A stretch of 64,000 nucleotides of DNA from contig CAWEVM010000028.1 in assembly GCA_963812505.1 (NCBI GenBank), forward strand, positions 20,836 through 84,835. Direction: 5' to 3'. The stretch comes from JAMXLO01 sp963812505 (GTDB lineage Bacteria > Pseudomonadota > Alphaproteobacteria > Acetobacterales > Acetobacteraceae). This document shows, piece by piece, positions 1 through 8,402 of this stretch (within the stretch, counting starts at the first letter, position 1; every line of letters begins with the position of its first letter). The notes below the pieces were generated by a model. It was given only the letters and a program-made list of their open reading frames with translations, was not told where the DNA came from and ran no database searches. A program made the translations under genes and the position numbers.

Positions 1-844
1 CGATCAGGGACTGATCGATGCACTGACTGCCACATTGCGCGATGCCGACAAGGATCCTGCATTCGCGGCCGAAGCGCTGACCCTGCCTGGCGAAGCTTTC
101 CTGGCGGATCAGATGGTAGTTGCGGATGTCGATGCGATCCATGCGGCACGTGACAGCGCACGGACTGCGGTCGGCCGCGCACTGAGTGCCGCCCTGCGAG
201 CCACCTATGAGAGGCTGACAGACAACGGTCCGTATCAGATCGATGGCACCTCGATCGGCCGGCGTGCGCTGCGCAATGCGTGCCTTGCCTATCTCGCGGC
301 GGATGGCAGCGCCGACGGCATCGCGCGGGCGAAGGCGCAGTTCGATGCGGGACAGAACATGACCGACGTGCTGGCGGCTCTCGCAGTGCTGTCGGCGATC
401 GACTGTCCCGAGCGGCGCGCGGCACTCGACGCTTTCCATGCGCGCTGGCATGGCGATGATCTGGTGCTAGACAAGTGGTTCGCCATTCAGGCCATGTCGC
501 CGCTGCCTGATACTATGGATGCGGTGCGCGCGCTGGCGAAGCACGCTGACTTCGATCTGCGAAACCCGAACCGCGTGCGCGCGCTGGTCGCCAGTTTTGC
601 CTCCGGCAATCAGGTGCGCTTCCACGATCCCTCGGGCAGCGGCTATGGCTTCCTGGCCGACACCATCATTGCACTGGATCCGATGAACAGCCAGGTTGCC
701 GCGCGTTTTGTGCCGCCGCTTGGCCAGTGGCGCCGCGTCGAGGCCGCCCGCCAGACGCTGATGAAGCAGGAGCTGCAGCGGATCCTCGACGTGCCGAACC
801 TCAGCAAAGGCACATTCGAAATGGCGACCCGCAGTATCGCCTAG
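1..844 (+). CDS. pepN: Aminopeptidase N (M1 family), C-terminal part; gene begins before the window
   Basis: The frame is open from base 2 and ends at TAG 842-844, giving about 280 C-terminal residues; the start and the zinc-binding HExxH domain lie outside the window. The helical sequence, the segment LTLPGEAFLADQM and the ending TFEMATRSIA resemble the C-terminal superhelical domain (DUF3458_C) of E. coli-type alanyl aminopeptidase, a cytoplasmic enzyme that trims N-terminal residues from peptides. Catalytic residues cannot be checked here. The stop overlaps the stop of the converging acyl-CoA dehydrogenase gene by four bases. Confidence 0.85.
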   Translation, partial: DQGLIDALTATLRDADKDPAFAAEALTLPGEAFLADQMVVADVDAIHAARDSARTAVGRALSAALRATYERLTDNGPYQIDGTSIGRRALRNACLAYLAADGSADGIARAKAQFDAGQNMTDVLAALAVLSAIDCPERRAALDAFHARWHGDDLVLDKWFAIQAMSPLPDTMDAVRALAKHADFDLRNPNRVRALVASFASGNQVRFHDPSGSGYGFLADTIIALDPMNSQVAARFVPPLGQWRRVEAARQTLMKQELQRILDVPNLSKGTFEMATRSIA

Positions 845-1761
845 GCGCGGGCCGCAGCAATCAATTCGCCTCCCAAACGGGCCTGACGTGCTGTCCGCGG
901 GCCGCGCGCGACGGACAGCGAGACGTCGAGATCGCCGAATGTGCGCTCGAGCGCCGCATCACCGTCGGGGCCGAATGCATCCCGATGCGCGCGCGCCCGC
1001 TGCAACATGTCTGTCGCCAGCACGCGCAGCCCGACGAGCGCGGCCGCGCGGCGAGGCAGCTCTCCAGCGTCCAACGCGTCGACGACTGCTTCGGCTGTTT
1101 CGGCAAATACCGCGGTCAACGCCGCCAGCCTGCCCAATGACAGCACCGCTTCGTCGCTCGCGCCGCACTGCTGCGCAAGCCGCGACAGAACGAAGCGAAA
1201 TGCGCCCAGCAGACCGAACGTGCCGACTGCATCCTCGACGTCGCGGAACGGCAACGCCATCGTCTCGTACGCGGTGCCGGGCGGTCCCAACATCGCGGAA
1301 CGCGAAACGCGGCAGCCCTCTAATCTGAGGCCGCAATGGCGTGACGGCGCGAGCGCCCGGTATTCCGCTGCTTCGTTGATCGACAGACCAGGGGTGTCGC
1401 GCGGCACCAGAAACGCGCTGTAGCGCTTACGGCCCTCCACGACCGCCGTCACCGCGAAAACAATGAACACTTCGGCCAACGGCCCGTTGCTCACCCAGGC
1501 CTTCTCGCCGAAGATGCAATACCCGTCTCCATCTTCCTCGGCTCGGGTGGTCAGCAGTTTTGGATGCGCGCCGACGCGGGGCTCGGAAATCGCCACCGAC
1601 GCCAGGCGCGACAGCCAGGCGGTACGCTGTTCCGCATTGCCAAAGCCCGCGATGAAGAAGCGCGCAATCACATGGCGTCCGGCCCACGCGCCGCCCTCGC
1701 CCAACAGGCCGCTGCGCTCGACAACGGCGGCTTCCTCGCGTGCAATGGCGACATAGGACAT
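841..1761 (-). CDS. Acyl-CoA dehydrogenase-like protein, N-terminally short
   Basis: About 306 residues starting MSYVAIAREEAAV. It has the middle beta-domain pattern of acyl-CoA dehydrogenases (FGEKAWVSNGPLAEV, about residues 85-100) and a helical C-terminal half containing DVEDAVGTFGLL, where members with the base in helix G carry glutamate. The family is normally about 380 residues, so most of the N-terminal helical domain that helps bind FAD and substrate is missing. Starts further upstream in the same frame would run antisense through the SnoaL-like gene, and no Shine-Dalgarno is seen at 1761. It could be a divergent member or a decayed gene. The two genes are divergent, with the start codons 19 bases apart. 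Confidence 0.65.
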   Translation of the reverse strand: MSYVAIAREEAAVVERSGLLGEGGAWAGRHVIARFFIAGFGNAEQRTAWLSRLASVAISEPRVGAHPKLLTTRAEEDGDGYCIFGEKAWVSNGPLAEVFIVFAVTAVVEGRKRYSAFLVPRDTPGLSINEAAEYRALAPSRHCGLRLEGCRVSRSAMLGPPGTAYETMALPFRDVEDAVGTFGLLGAFRFVLSRLAQQCGASDEAVLSLGRLAALTAVFAETAEAVVDALDAGELPRRAAALVGLRVLATDMLQRARAHRDAFGPDGDAALERTFGDLDVSLSVARGPRTARQARLGGELIAAARA

Positions 1762-1779
1762 GGCAGGAGGCAACTTAGC

Positions 1780-2187
1780 ATGAGCGAACTCATAGAGAAG
1801 GATGCAATCCGCGAAGTCATGGCGGAATACTGCTTCCGGTTGGATAACGACCGCTTCGCCGACATGGCAGCTCTCTTCACCGAGGACGGCACATGGGACA
1901 CCGCGTTCGGCAAGGGCACCGGACGAGCGGAAGTTGAGGCACTGGTGCGCGGCATGCGCCAGTCGGCGAACCCCCGGCCGCGGGCAATCCATCACGTCAC
2001 CAATGTTGTGATCAAGGTGGAGGGGACCACGGCGAAGTGCTTCTCGAATTGGGTGACAGTGCAGAACAGCGCGCAGGGGCCGAAGATCGGCTCAGCCGGA
2101 AGCTACACGGATGACATGGTGAAGCAGGACGGGCGATGGCTATTCCACTATCGCAAGATCGACCGGTTCATCCACGACAAGGCGTAA
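1780..2187 (+). CDS. SnoaL-like / NTF2-fold nuclear-transport-factor-like protein
   Basis: 135 residues. The pattern MSELIEKDAIREVMAEYCFR-LDNDRFADMAALF, followed by a conserved Trp-Asp region and a beta-rich end with DGRWLFHYRKID, is typical of SnoaL_4-type alpha+beta-barrel proteins (polyketide cyclase/dehydratase-like, ring-hydroxylating dioxygenase small-subunit fold). The start is set by AGGAGG at 1765-1770, nine bases before the ATG. Substrate is unknown. It sits between an acyl-CoA dehydrogenase-like gene and a Baeyer-Villiger-type monooxygenase, so a role in catabolism of a cyclic or acyl-CoA compound is a reasonable guess only. Confidence 0.8.
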   Translation: MSELIEKDAIREVMAEYCFRLDNDRFADMAALFTEDGTWDTAFGKGTGRAEVEALVRGMRQSANPRPRAIHHVTNVVIKVEGTTAKCFSNWVTVQNSAQGPKIGSAGSYTDDMVKQDGRWLFHYRKIDRFIHDKA

Positions 2188-2190
2188 GGC

Positions 2191-2279
2191 TGTCGTTGCG
2201 AGCGAAGCGAAGCAATCTCCATCGTCAGTGCGTACCTCGATGGAGGTTTGCTCTGTCGCCGCGCTCCTCGCGCTGACAG
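2191..2279. repeat. Inverted pair of REP-like elements between converging genes
   Basis: The left arm (cgttgcgagcgaagcgaagc then aatctccatcg) and the right arm (cgatggaggtttgct, ending in cgcgctgacag) are imperfect inverse copies of the REP consensus tcattgcgaggagcgaagcg that also occurs alone at 54771-54816. The arms would fold into a long hairpin between the convergent ends of the SnoaL-like and monooxygenase genes, and may act in termination or mRNA protection. Confidence 0.6.
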
Positions 2280-2291
2280 GGTCGGGCGGCG

Positions 2292-3923
2292 CTATTCCGC
2301 AGCTATTGCTGCGGTCTGCGCGCTCAACGCGAAGCCACGATAGCCTTCCGCGGCGATCTCGTCGCATATCTGCCGGTAGCTCCCGACGCCGCCGATATAC
2401 GGCATGAACACCTGCGGCTTGCCTGGGATATTGACGCCCATGTACCACGAGTTCGCCAGCGGGTACAGCGTCCCATTGGCCACCTCGTTGCCATGCGCGA
2501 CCCACGCATCCTCCGCAGCCGGGGTGGCCTCGATGCAGTCCAGCCCGTGCGAGCGAAGATACGCCACGCAATCGGCGATCCAGTCGACATGCTGCTCGAT
2601 CGACACCATCATATTGCTGAGCACCGACGGACTGCCAGGCCCGGTGATCATGAACATGTTGGGAAACCCCGCCGTCATCAGACCGAGATAGGTTCGCGGC
2701 CCTGCCTCCCATTTGTCCCGCAGCGCCTGTCCGTCTGCTTCAATGTCGATCTTCAGCAGCGCCCCAGTCATCGCATCAAAACCGGTCGCAAACACAATGC
2801 TGTCGAACGCGTATTCGACGTCGCCGGCACGCACGCCATTCGCGGTGATCTCGGTGATCGGTGTCGCGCGCACATCCACCAGCGTGACGTTGTCGCGGTT
2901 GTAAGTCCCGTAGTAATCAGTATCGACGCATATGCGCTTCGTGCCGATCGGGTGGTTCTTCGGCGCCAGCAATTCCGCCACCGCCTGATTGCGTACAGTC
3001 TCCCTGATCCTATCTCGCACGAAATCGGCTGCGGTATCGTTGGCCTGCTGGCTGACGATCAGGTCATTGAACGCCGCCATGAAGTTGGTACCGCCGGATG
3101 CCCAACGCTCCTCGTAAATGCGCCGCCGCTCCTCATCAGAAACCTCGAGCGCGGACACGTTGTTCGGATTGTTGAGGATGCCGGTGCGCATGTGGCGCGC
3201 CTTCTCGCGCAGCGCGGGATAGTCAGCCTTCCACGTCTGCGCGTATGCCTCGCTCATCGGCCCATTGCGTGACGGGATACTGAAGTTCGGCGTGCGCTGA
3301 AACACGGTGAGCTGCGCCGCCCGCTGGGCGATCACCGGCACCGCCTGGATCGCCGACGAGCCGGTACCGATCACGCCGACGCGCTGGCCGGTGAAATCGA
3401 CGCCTTCCTGCGGCCAATGGCCGGTATGATAGGTCTTGCCGGTGAAGCGCTCCATGCCAGCAAAGTCAGGCATGCGCGCGGTGGACAGGCAGCCGGTCGC
3501 CATCACACAGTGCCGCGCCGAAACACGATCGCCACGGTCGGTGCCCACATCCCAGCGATGCGTCGCGCGGTCGAAGCGAGCCCCGGTCACCCGCGTGTCG
3601 AACTGGATGTCGCGACGCAGGTCGAAGCTGTCGGCAACGTGGTTGGCGTAGCGCAGGATCTCGGGTTGCGAGGCGAACAGTTCGCTCCACTGCCATTCCC
3701 GCTCCAACTCCGGCGAGAACGAATAGGAGTACTGCATGCTCTCCACGTCACAGCGCGCGCCGGGATAGCGGTTCCAATACCAGGTGCCGCCGACGCCGCT
3801 GCCCGCCTCGAACACGCGTGCCGACACGCCGAGACCGCGCAGGCGGTGCAGCATGTACATGCCGGCGAAGCCCGCGCCGACAATGACGACATCGACAACG
3901 CTCGGGGCTTTGGCAGGAGGCAT
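2292..3923 (-). CDS. FAD/NADPH-dependent Baeyer-Villiger-type monooxygenase
   Basis: About 543 residues from the ATG at 3923, which has GGAG eight bases upstream; an in-frame ATG at 3950 without a binding site would add nine residues. There is an N-terminal FAD-binding Rossmann motif (VVIVGAGFAGMYMLHRL), the Baeyer-Villiger fingerprint F-x-G-x-x-x-H-T-x-x-W-P as FTGKTYHTGHWP, and a second NADPH-binding Rossmann motif (GVIGTGSSAIQ). Such enzymes insert one oxygen atom next to a ketone carbonyl to form esters or lactones; cyclohexanone, phenylacetone and steroid monooxygenases belong here. The natural ketone is unknown. It follows the enoyl-CoA hydratase on the same strand. Confidence 0.93.
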   Translation of the reverse strand: MPPAKAPSVVDVVIVGAGFAGMYMLHRLRGLGVSARVFEAGSGVGGTWYWNRYPGARCDVESMQYSYSFSPELEREWQWSELFASQPEILRYANHVADSFDLRRDIQFDTRVTGARFDRATHRWDVGTDRGDRVSARHCVMATGCLSTARMPDFAGMERFTGKTYHTGHWPQEGVDFTGQRVGVIGTGSSAIQAVPVIAQRAAQLTVFQRTPNFSIPSRNGPMSEAYAQTWKADYPALREKARHMRTGILNNPNNVSALEVSDEERRRIYEERWASGGTNFMAAFNDLIVSQQANDTAADFVRDRIRETVRNQAVAELLAPKNHPIGTKRICVDTDYYGTYNRDNVTLVDVRATPITEITANGVRAGDVEYAFDSIVFATGFDAMTGALLKIDIEADGQALRDKWEAGPRTYLGLMTAGFPNMFMITGPGSPSVLSNMMVSIEQHVDWIADCVAYLRSHGLDCIEATPAAEDAWVAHGNEVANGTLYPLANSWYMGVNIPGKPQVFMPYIGGVGSYRQICDEIAAEGYRGFALSAQTAAIAAE

Positions 3924-3977
3924 GGGGGCGGCTCCAGGAAAATTACTCATTGGTAGTATTTCGTACGGCCAAGTATG

Positions 3978-4790
3978 TCAACGCCCCCGGAACACCGGCG
4001 GGCGCTTCTCGACGAAGGCCCGCGCCGCCTCCTTGTGATCCTCACTGGCACGGGAGCGCAACATCCCGTACGCCTCGCTGTCCAGCCCTGCAGCGAGATC
4101 TCCAGACACCGCCGCGTTCAGGTTCCGCTTCATGTAGCGCAGCGCCACGCTCGGCCCGTTCGCCAGCTTCGCCGCCAGCGCCATCGTCTCCGACACAAGC
4201 TCCGCATCCGCCACCACACGATTGGCCAGTCCTAACCCCTCGATCCGCGCCGCATCCAGCACATCGGACAGGAAATACAGTTCGCGTGCCTTCGCCGTGC
4301 CGACAAGCTGCGTCAGAAACCACGTCCCGCCGTAATCACCCGAAAGGCCGACCTTCGCGAACGCCGTCGTCATCCGCGCACTCCGTCCCGCGATTCGCAG
4401 ATCGCATGCCAATGCCAACGACAGCCCTGCTCCAGCGGCGACACCATTCAGCATCGCAATCGTCGGCTTCGGCATCTCGTGCAGCAGCCGCGATGCCTCC
4501 ATCGAGGCACGCAGCAAATCGGTCCGGCGCTCCGGAGTCTCTGGACTTCCCTCCGCCGCAACCTGCGCCTGCACCCGCACATCGCCACCGGCACAGAACG
4601 CGCTCCCGGCACCCGTCAGCACAACGCAACCGATCGCTTCATCTACAGCACACTCCGCGAGCCGCATGCGCAGCGCCTGCATCATGTCCTTGGTCAGCGC
4701 GTTCAAGCGCTCCGGCCGATTCAACGTGATGACCGCGACGCGGTTCTCCAGCCGATACAGCAGTTCGTCGCTCATCATGCCGACATCCAT
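3978..4790 (-). CDS. Enoyl-CoA hydratase/isomerase family protein
   Basis: 270 residues, the usual size for the crotonase family. It shows RPERLNALT near the N-terminus, the oxyanion-hole segment SAFCAGGDVRVQAQ, and the second oxyanion-hole loop NGVAAGAGLSLALACDLRIA. The usual first catalytic glutamate region reads AFAKVGLSGDYGGTWFL, with Asp rather than the two glutamates of true hydratases, so an isomerase or other crotonase chemistry is possible. GGAGG lies five bases before the ATG at 4790. It precedes the monooxygenase gene on the same strand and is divergent from the SDR gene. Confidence 0.9.
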   Translation of the reverse strand: MDVGMMSDELLYRLENRVAVITLNRPERLNALTKDMMQALRMRLAECAVDEAIGCVVLTGAGSAFCAGGDVRVQAQVAAEGSPETPERRTDLLRASMEASRLLHEMPKPTIAMLNGVAAGAGLSLALACDLRIAGRSARMTTAFAKVGLSGDYGGTWFLTQLVGTAKARELYFLSDVLDAARIEGLGLANRVVADAELVSETMALAAKLANGPSVALRYMKRNLNAAVSGDLAAGLDSEAYGMLRSRASEDHKEAARAFVEKRPPVFRGR

Positions 4791-4871
4791 CCTTGCCTCC
4801 TGCGGCGCGCTACCGAGAGGTACCGTGTCATGCTATGCGGTAACAGGCAACGCCACGGGGAGAGAATGCTC

Positions 4872-5598
4872 ATGCCAAGATTGACCGGCCGCAAGATCAT
4901 GATCACCGGCGGCGCATCCGGTATCGGCCGCGCGACATGCGAGCTGTTCGTGCGCGAGGGCGCCGCGATCGCCGTACTCGATCGCGATGTCGCGCGCGTT
5001 GCCGGCGCCCATGCGATCGCCGCCGACGTATCGAACGCCGACGCCGTTTCTCGGGCGATGCAGGAAGCGGCACAGGCCCTCGGCGGGCTTGACGGGCTGG
5101 TCAACGCCGCCGGCGTTTTCATCAATCGCGGGCTGAGCGACACCACTTCCGACGTCTGGAACACGACGATAGCGGTCAACCTGACGGGCACATTCCTGTG
5201 CGTGCAGGCCGCCGTTCCGTTGCTTCGTCAGGCCGAGCGCGCGACGGTGGTCAACATCGCGTCGGGCGTCGGACTGCTGCCGACCGGTGGTGGCAGCACC
5301 GCCTATGTTGCGTCGAAAGGCGGCGTGATCGCCATGACCCGCACTCTGGCAGCGGAACTCGCACCGACGATCCGCGTCAACGCGGTATGCCCTGGCGCTG
5401 TCGAGACGCCAATGACCGACGGCACGTTGCGCAACTCATCCGGCGCGAGTGATTCCGGCCATCGTGAACCGCTACGCTCTTGGCCGTCCCGCCGCGCCCG
5501 AGGAGATCGCCGCCGCAATCCTGTTTTTGACCTCGCACGAAAGCTCGTTCGTGACGGGCGTCAACCTGGCCGTGGATGGCGGTCGGACATACCACTGA
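4872..5598 (+). pseudogene. Short-chain dehydrogenase/reductase gene with a frameshift near its 3' end
   Basis: From the ATG at 4872 (GGGGAGAG seven bases upstream) the frame encodes an SDR: TGGASGIGRAT cofactor motif, NAAGVF, catalytic Ser in VNIASGVG, and YVASKG (YxxxK). After VETPMTDGTLRN, near 5430, the C-terminal SDR signature (IVNRYALGRPAAPEEI, then TGVNLAVDGGRTYH, TGA 5596-5598) is found in the +1 frame. The original frame would instead run on to 5681 with unrelated sequence. One extra base (or two lost) between about 5420 and 5440 explains this. A sequencing error is the alternative. Without the shift the product would be about 240 residues, the normal size. Confidence 0.85.
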
Positions 5599-5691
5599 CG
5601 GCACGGCCGCGAACAAATCACTGTGCCGCCCTAATCCGGCCACGACCGGTCACCAGCTTCCTTGGCACTCGTTCAGGATAAGGATCGTGCC

Positions 5692-5994
5692 ATGCGAATC
5701 TGGTCCACACTACTGATCGCTGCCCCCGTCGCGGCCGGCCTGCTGGCTGCTCCCTCGGCATACGCCGACTCGCGCGATCATCGCGACTGGCACGGCGAGT
5801 GGCACGGAGATCGGGACTGGCACCACCACGACCACGACAACGGTGGTGCGGCCGCCGCAGCGGTTCTCGGGCTTGGCGCCGCGGCAATCGTCGGTGGCGT
5901 GATAGCCTCGCAGCAGCAGCAGTACTACGCGCCGCCACCCCCAGTGGTCTACGCGCCACCCCCGGGGTACTATCCCGGATACCCGCAGTACTAG
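5692..5994 (+). CDS. Small exported protein with His/Asp-rich segment and Pro/Tyr-rich tail
   Basis: 100 residues from the ATG at 5692. A Sec-type signal peptide (MRIWSTLLIAAPVAAGLLAA, cleavage probably after AYA) is followed by a short stretch rich in Asp, His and Trp (DWHHHDHDN), a glycine/alanine-rich hydrophobic segment (about residues 52-75) resembling a glycine-zipper or membrane hairpin, and a tail of PPP, YAPPP and PGYYPGY repeats. Small proteins with this layout are common in the alphaproteobacterial envelope; the His/Asp cluster might bind metal. Function is unknown. Confidence 0.75.
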   Translation: MRIWSTLLIAAPVAAGLLAAPSAYADSRDHRDWHGEWHGDRDWHHHDHDNGGAAAAAVLGLGAAAIVGGVIASQQQQYYAPPPPVVYAPPPGYYPGYPQY

Positions 5995-6014
5995 AATTGC
6001 GCGCTAATCGCGCA

Positions 6015-7100
6015 CTACCCAGTGCGGAGAACGGCAGGCCCAACCGCCATGGCGATATCCGATGGTGTCGCGCCCCGCGCGGCGCAAACCTCGGCCAGGC
6101 TGATCTGCGCGCCGCCTTGACGGCCGATCAGCACCACCTCGTCGTCCTCCTCCGCATCATCGATCGCTGACAGGTCGAGCCGCATATACTCCAGCGACGG
6201 CGTGCCAAGAACAGGCACGCGCCGACCGCGCACAAGAACGTCAGAAGCGTGGCAGCGCCCGCCGCCATCGACCTTGCCGAACGGAATTACGCCGACACGC
6301 CGCACTTTGCCGATGTCGAACGGCGCGTGCTCGAGTGCGAAGTCGCGCGTCACCGAACGTACCTGGATCAGCACCGTTCGTAGCGAGCGAATGATCGGCC
6401 GCTCGGTGGCATCGGCGAACAGGTATTGGCCGGGGTCAATTGCGTCGAGTTCCATTCCGGAAAATCGATCCAGCGTCTTCGACGACGCGAACAAGCGCAT
6501 CGGCATCGCCACGCGGGCTTTCTGAAGCCCAACCAATGCCGCAACAAAGCGGCGGAACTGTTCCTGCACCACGCTATCCGGCGTTTCGTCACGGAACGTC
6601 GGATGCGCATTGACGATCGCGAGTGACAGATTGCCGTCATGCCCGATGCGATCGGCCATGGCGATCAGCTGCGCGGGCAACACGCCGATCCGTTCCGGGC
6701 CGACCTCCAGCTTGATGGCAAGCTCGATCGGCATGCGCGCGTGGCGCGCCACGACGTCGATCTGCCGCGCGGTCAGCACTGTCAGAATGAGACGGAACGT
6801 CTCCGCTGCGGCAACCGCGTCCGCATCGATTGGCGCGCCGGCGTATAGCAGGATCGGCGCATCGACGCCGGCCTGCCGCAGCCTGATCGCCTCGGCGCGA
6901 TCGATCAGCGACAGAGCATCGGCACCACCGGCCAGCGCCGCGCGAGCCATGGGCAACGTGCCGAAACCGTAACCATCGGCCTTCAATGCGGCGAAGATCT
7001 TCACCCGCGATCTGACGCGGCGACGCAGTTCGGCCACGCGGCCGGTCACCGAACCGCTGTCGATCTCCAGGCGGTTCGGTCGGCGATGTTGGCTGAACAT
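6015..7100 (-). CDS. Alanine racemase-family PLP protein lacking the catalytic tyrosine
   Basis: 361 residues from the ATG at 7100, chosen because GGAGGA lies six bases upstream (an ATG at 7115 has none). The fold-type III barrel is clear: PLP lysine K40 in AALKADGYGFG, the R137 region PERIGV, and the C-terminal beta-domain ending with VVLIGRQGG. But GYADG, which carries the second acid-base residue (Tyr265 of the Geobacillus enzyme), reads GKVDG (K276), and the arginine that contacts the PLP ring nitrogen (Arg219) aligns with D222 in AIDPGQYLF. CMD near the active site reads SLE. Racemase activity is therefore doubtful; a decarboxylase, aldolase or other PLP role is possible. Confidence 0.85.
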   Translation of the reverse strand: MFSQHRRPNRLEIDSGSVTGRVAELRRRVRSRVKIFAALKADGYGFGTLPMARAALAGGADALSLIDRAEAIRLRQAGVDAPILLYAGAPIDADAVAAAETFRLILTVLTARQIDVVARHARMPIELAIKLEVGPERIGVLPAQLIAMADRIGHDGNLSLAIVNAHPTFRDETPDSVVQEQFRRFVAALVGLQKARVAMPMRLFASSKTLDRFSGMELDAIDPGQYLFADATERPIIRSLRTVLIQVRSVTRDFALEHAPFDIGKVRRVGVIPFGKVDGGGRCHASDVLVRGRRVPVLGTPSLEYMRLDLSAIDDAEEDDEVVLIGRQGGAQISLAEVCAARGATPSDIAMAVGPAVLRTG

Positions 7101-7163
7101 GGCGTCGTCCTCCATCGCCAACTGTGGGCATGCGACGCGCCGCGGAGCTAGTGTCCGCTGCCG

Positions 7164-8402
7164 ATGAATGGGACTGTCGCTGTGTCGCACCCGCGCCTGC
7201 TGCCAATGGCCACGCCGTTCAATCCGACGCCCATCGCCGGCGCGGTCCGCTGCGGTTCGCGGGTGTTCCTGAGCGGACGGAGCGCGTTGCAGCCCGATGG
7301 TTCGGTGGCCGGCCTTGGAGATGCAGCGGCGCAGACCCATGCCGCACTCGACAGCATTGCGGCGGCATTGCAGGCAGCCGGCGGGTCGCTGCGCGACATC
7401 ACGAAACTGACGACATCGCTGGTCGACCGCGCACACCGCAAGCCGGTGTACGAGGCGATCGGCAGCCGTTTGCGCGACGTGTTCCCGGTCGGCACCGGCC
7501 TGCTGGTCGCCGGACTGCCGCTGCCCGAACTGATGGTGCAGATCGATGCAGAGGCAGTGATCGGCTCACCGGTCCAGCGCCTGCGGACATTCGCGATGAA
7601 GGACTGGTTTGGCCAGGACATCGCCTGGCAGGGCGCGATGATCGCCGCAAGCGAGACCGAGCTGTTCGTGCGCGGTCAGACCGGCGCATCGCTCGACGGC
7701 AGCTTCATGGCAGGTCTCGGACGGCAGCCCGAGGATGCCGCCGCACAGGCCGATCTCGCGCTGAGCAATCTCGCCACGCTGCTGCGCGAGGCAGGATCCG
7801 GCATGGACGAGGTGTGCAAGATCACGGTCTATATCGGCGACCGCGCCTATCGCACCGCGGTGTATCCGGTGATCGGCCGGCACTTCCGGAACATTCATCC
7901 GGTGTCCACCGGCCTGATCGTGACCGGGTTCGCTCGCCCGGAGATTCTGTTCGAGATCGACGCCTACGTAATGCGCAAGCAAGGCGCGCCGCACCAACGG
8001 CTGCGTCCCTATCATTCGAACGCCGTGCGCTATGGTTTCGCGCAGCAGGCGCTGGATTGCGACTTCTGCATGGCCGTGCACGCCGGCGCTCAGGTCATTT
8101 TGCGCGGCCAGACCGGCACCGATCTCAACGAGGTCATGCACGGCACCGGCGATCCCGTCGCTCAGGCCGAGCAGGCGATGGACAACGTCGCCTTGCTGCT
8201 GGGCGAGGCAGGCGCCGGACTGGCCGATGTGGTCAAGGCGACAGTGTTCGTCACTGACCGGGCATTTCTGCCCGGCGTGACAAAGGTCGTGCTTCGTCGA
8301 CTGAACGGCGTGACGCCATGCTTCAGCGCGCTGGTGGTGAAGGGGCTGGCCAGCCCCGAACTGTTGATGGAGGTCGATATTACCGCCGTAACATCAGGCT
8401 GA
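7164..8402 (+). CDS. Protein of three tandem Rid (YjgF/YER057c/UK114) domains
   Basis: 412 residues. Three consecutive Rid-like domains lie at about 15-134, 139-272 and 279-412, each with the helix pattern AQ-x-x-x-A-L-(D/S)-N/S-(I/L/V), a KxTxxxxDR-type strand and an ending of type PELMVQIDAEAV. Ordinary RidA is a single domain of about 130 residues that trimerises and hydrolyses reactive 2-aminoacrylate imines. The arginine needed for that (Arg105 in RidA) is replaced in all three repeats (PVGTG, PVSTG, PCFSA). The protein may be a pre-assembled trimer with other chemistry. It is divergent from the racemase-like gene and converges with the next gene, overlapping by nine bases. Confidence 0.85.
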   Translation: MNGTVAVSHPRLLPMATPFNPTPIAGAVRCGSRVFLSGRSALQPDGSVAGLGDAAAQTHAALDSIAAALQAAGGSLRDITKLTTSLVDRAHRKPVYEAIGSRLRDVFPVGTGLLVAGLPLPELMVQIDAEAVIGSPVQRLRTFAMKDWFGQDIAWQGAMIAASETELFVRGQTGASLDGSFMAGLGRQPEDAAAQADLALSNLATLLREAGSGMDEVCKITVYIGDRAYRTAVYPVIGRHFRNIHPVSTGLIVTGFARPEILFEIDAYVMRKQGAPHQRLRPYHSNAVRYGFAQQALDCDFCMAVHAGAQVILRGQTGTDLNEVMHGTGDPVAQAEQAMDNVALLLGEAGAGLADVVKATVFVTDRAFLPGVTKVVLRRLNGVTPCFSALVVKGLASPELLMEVDITAVTSG

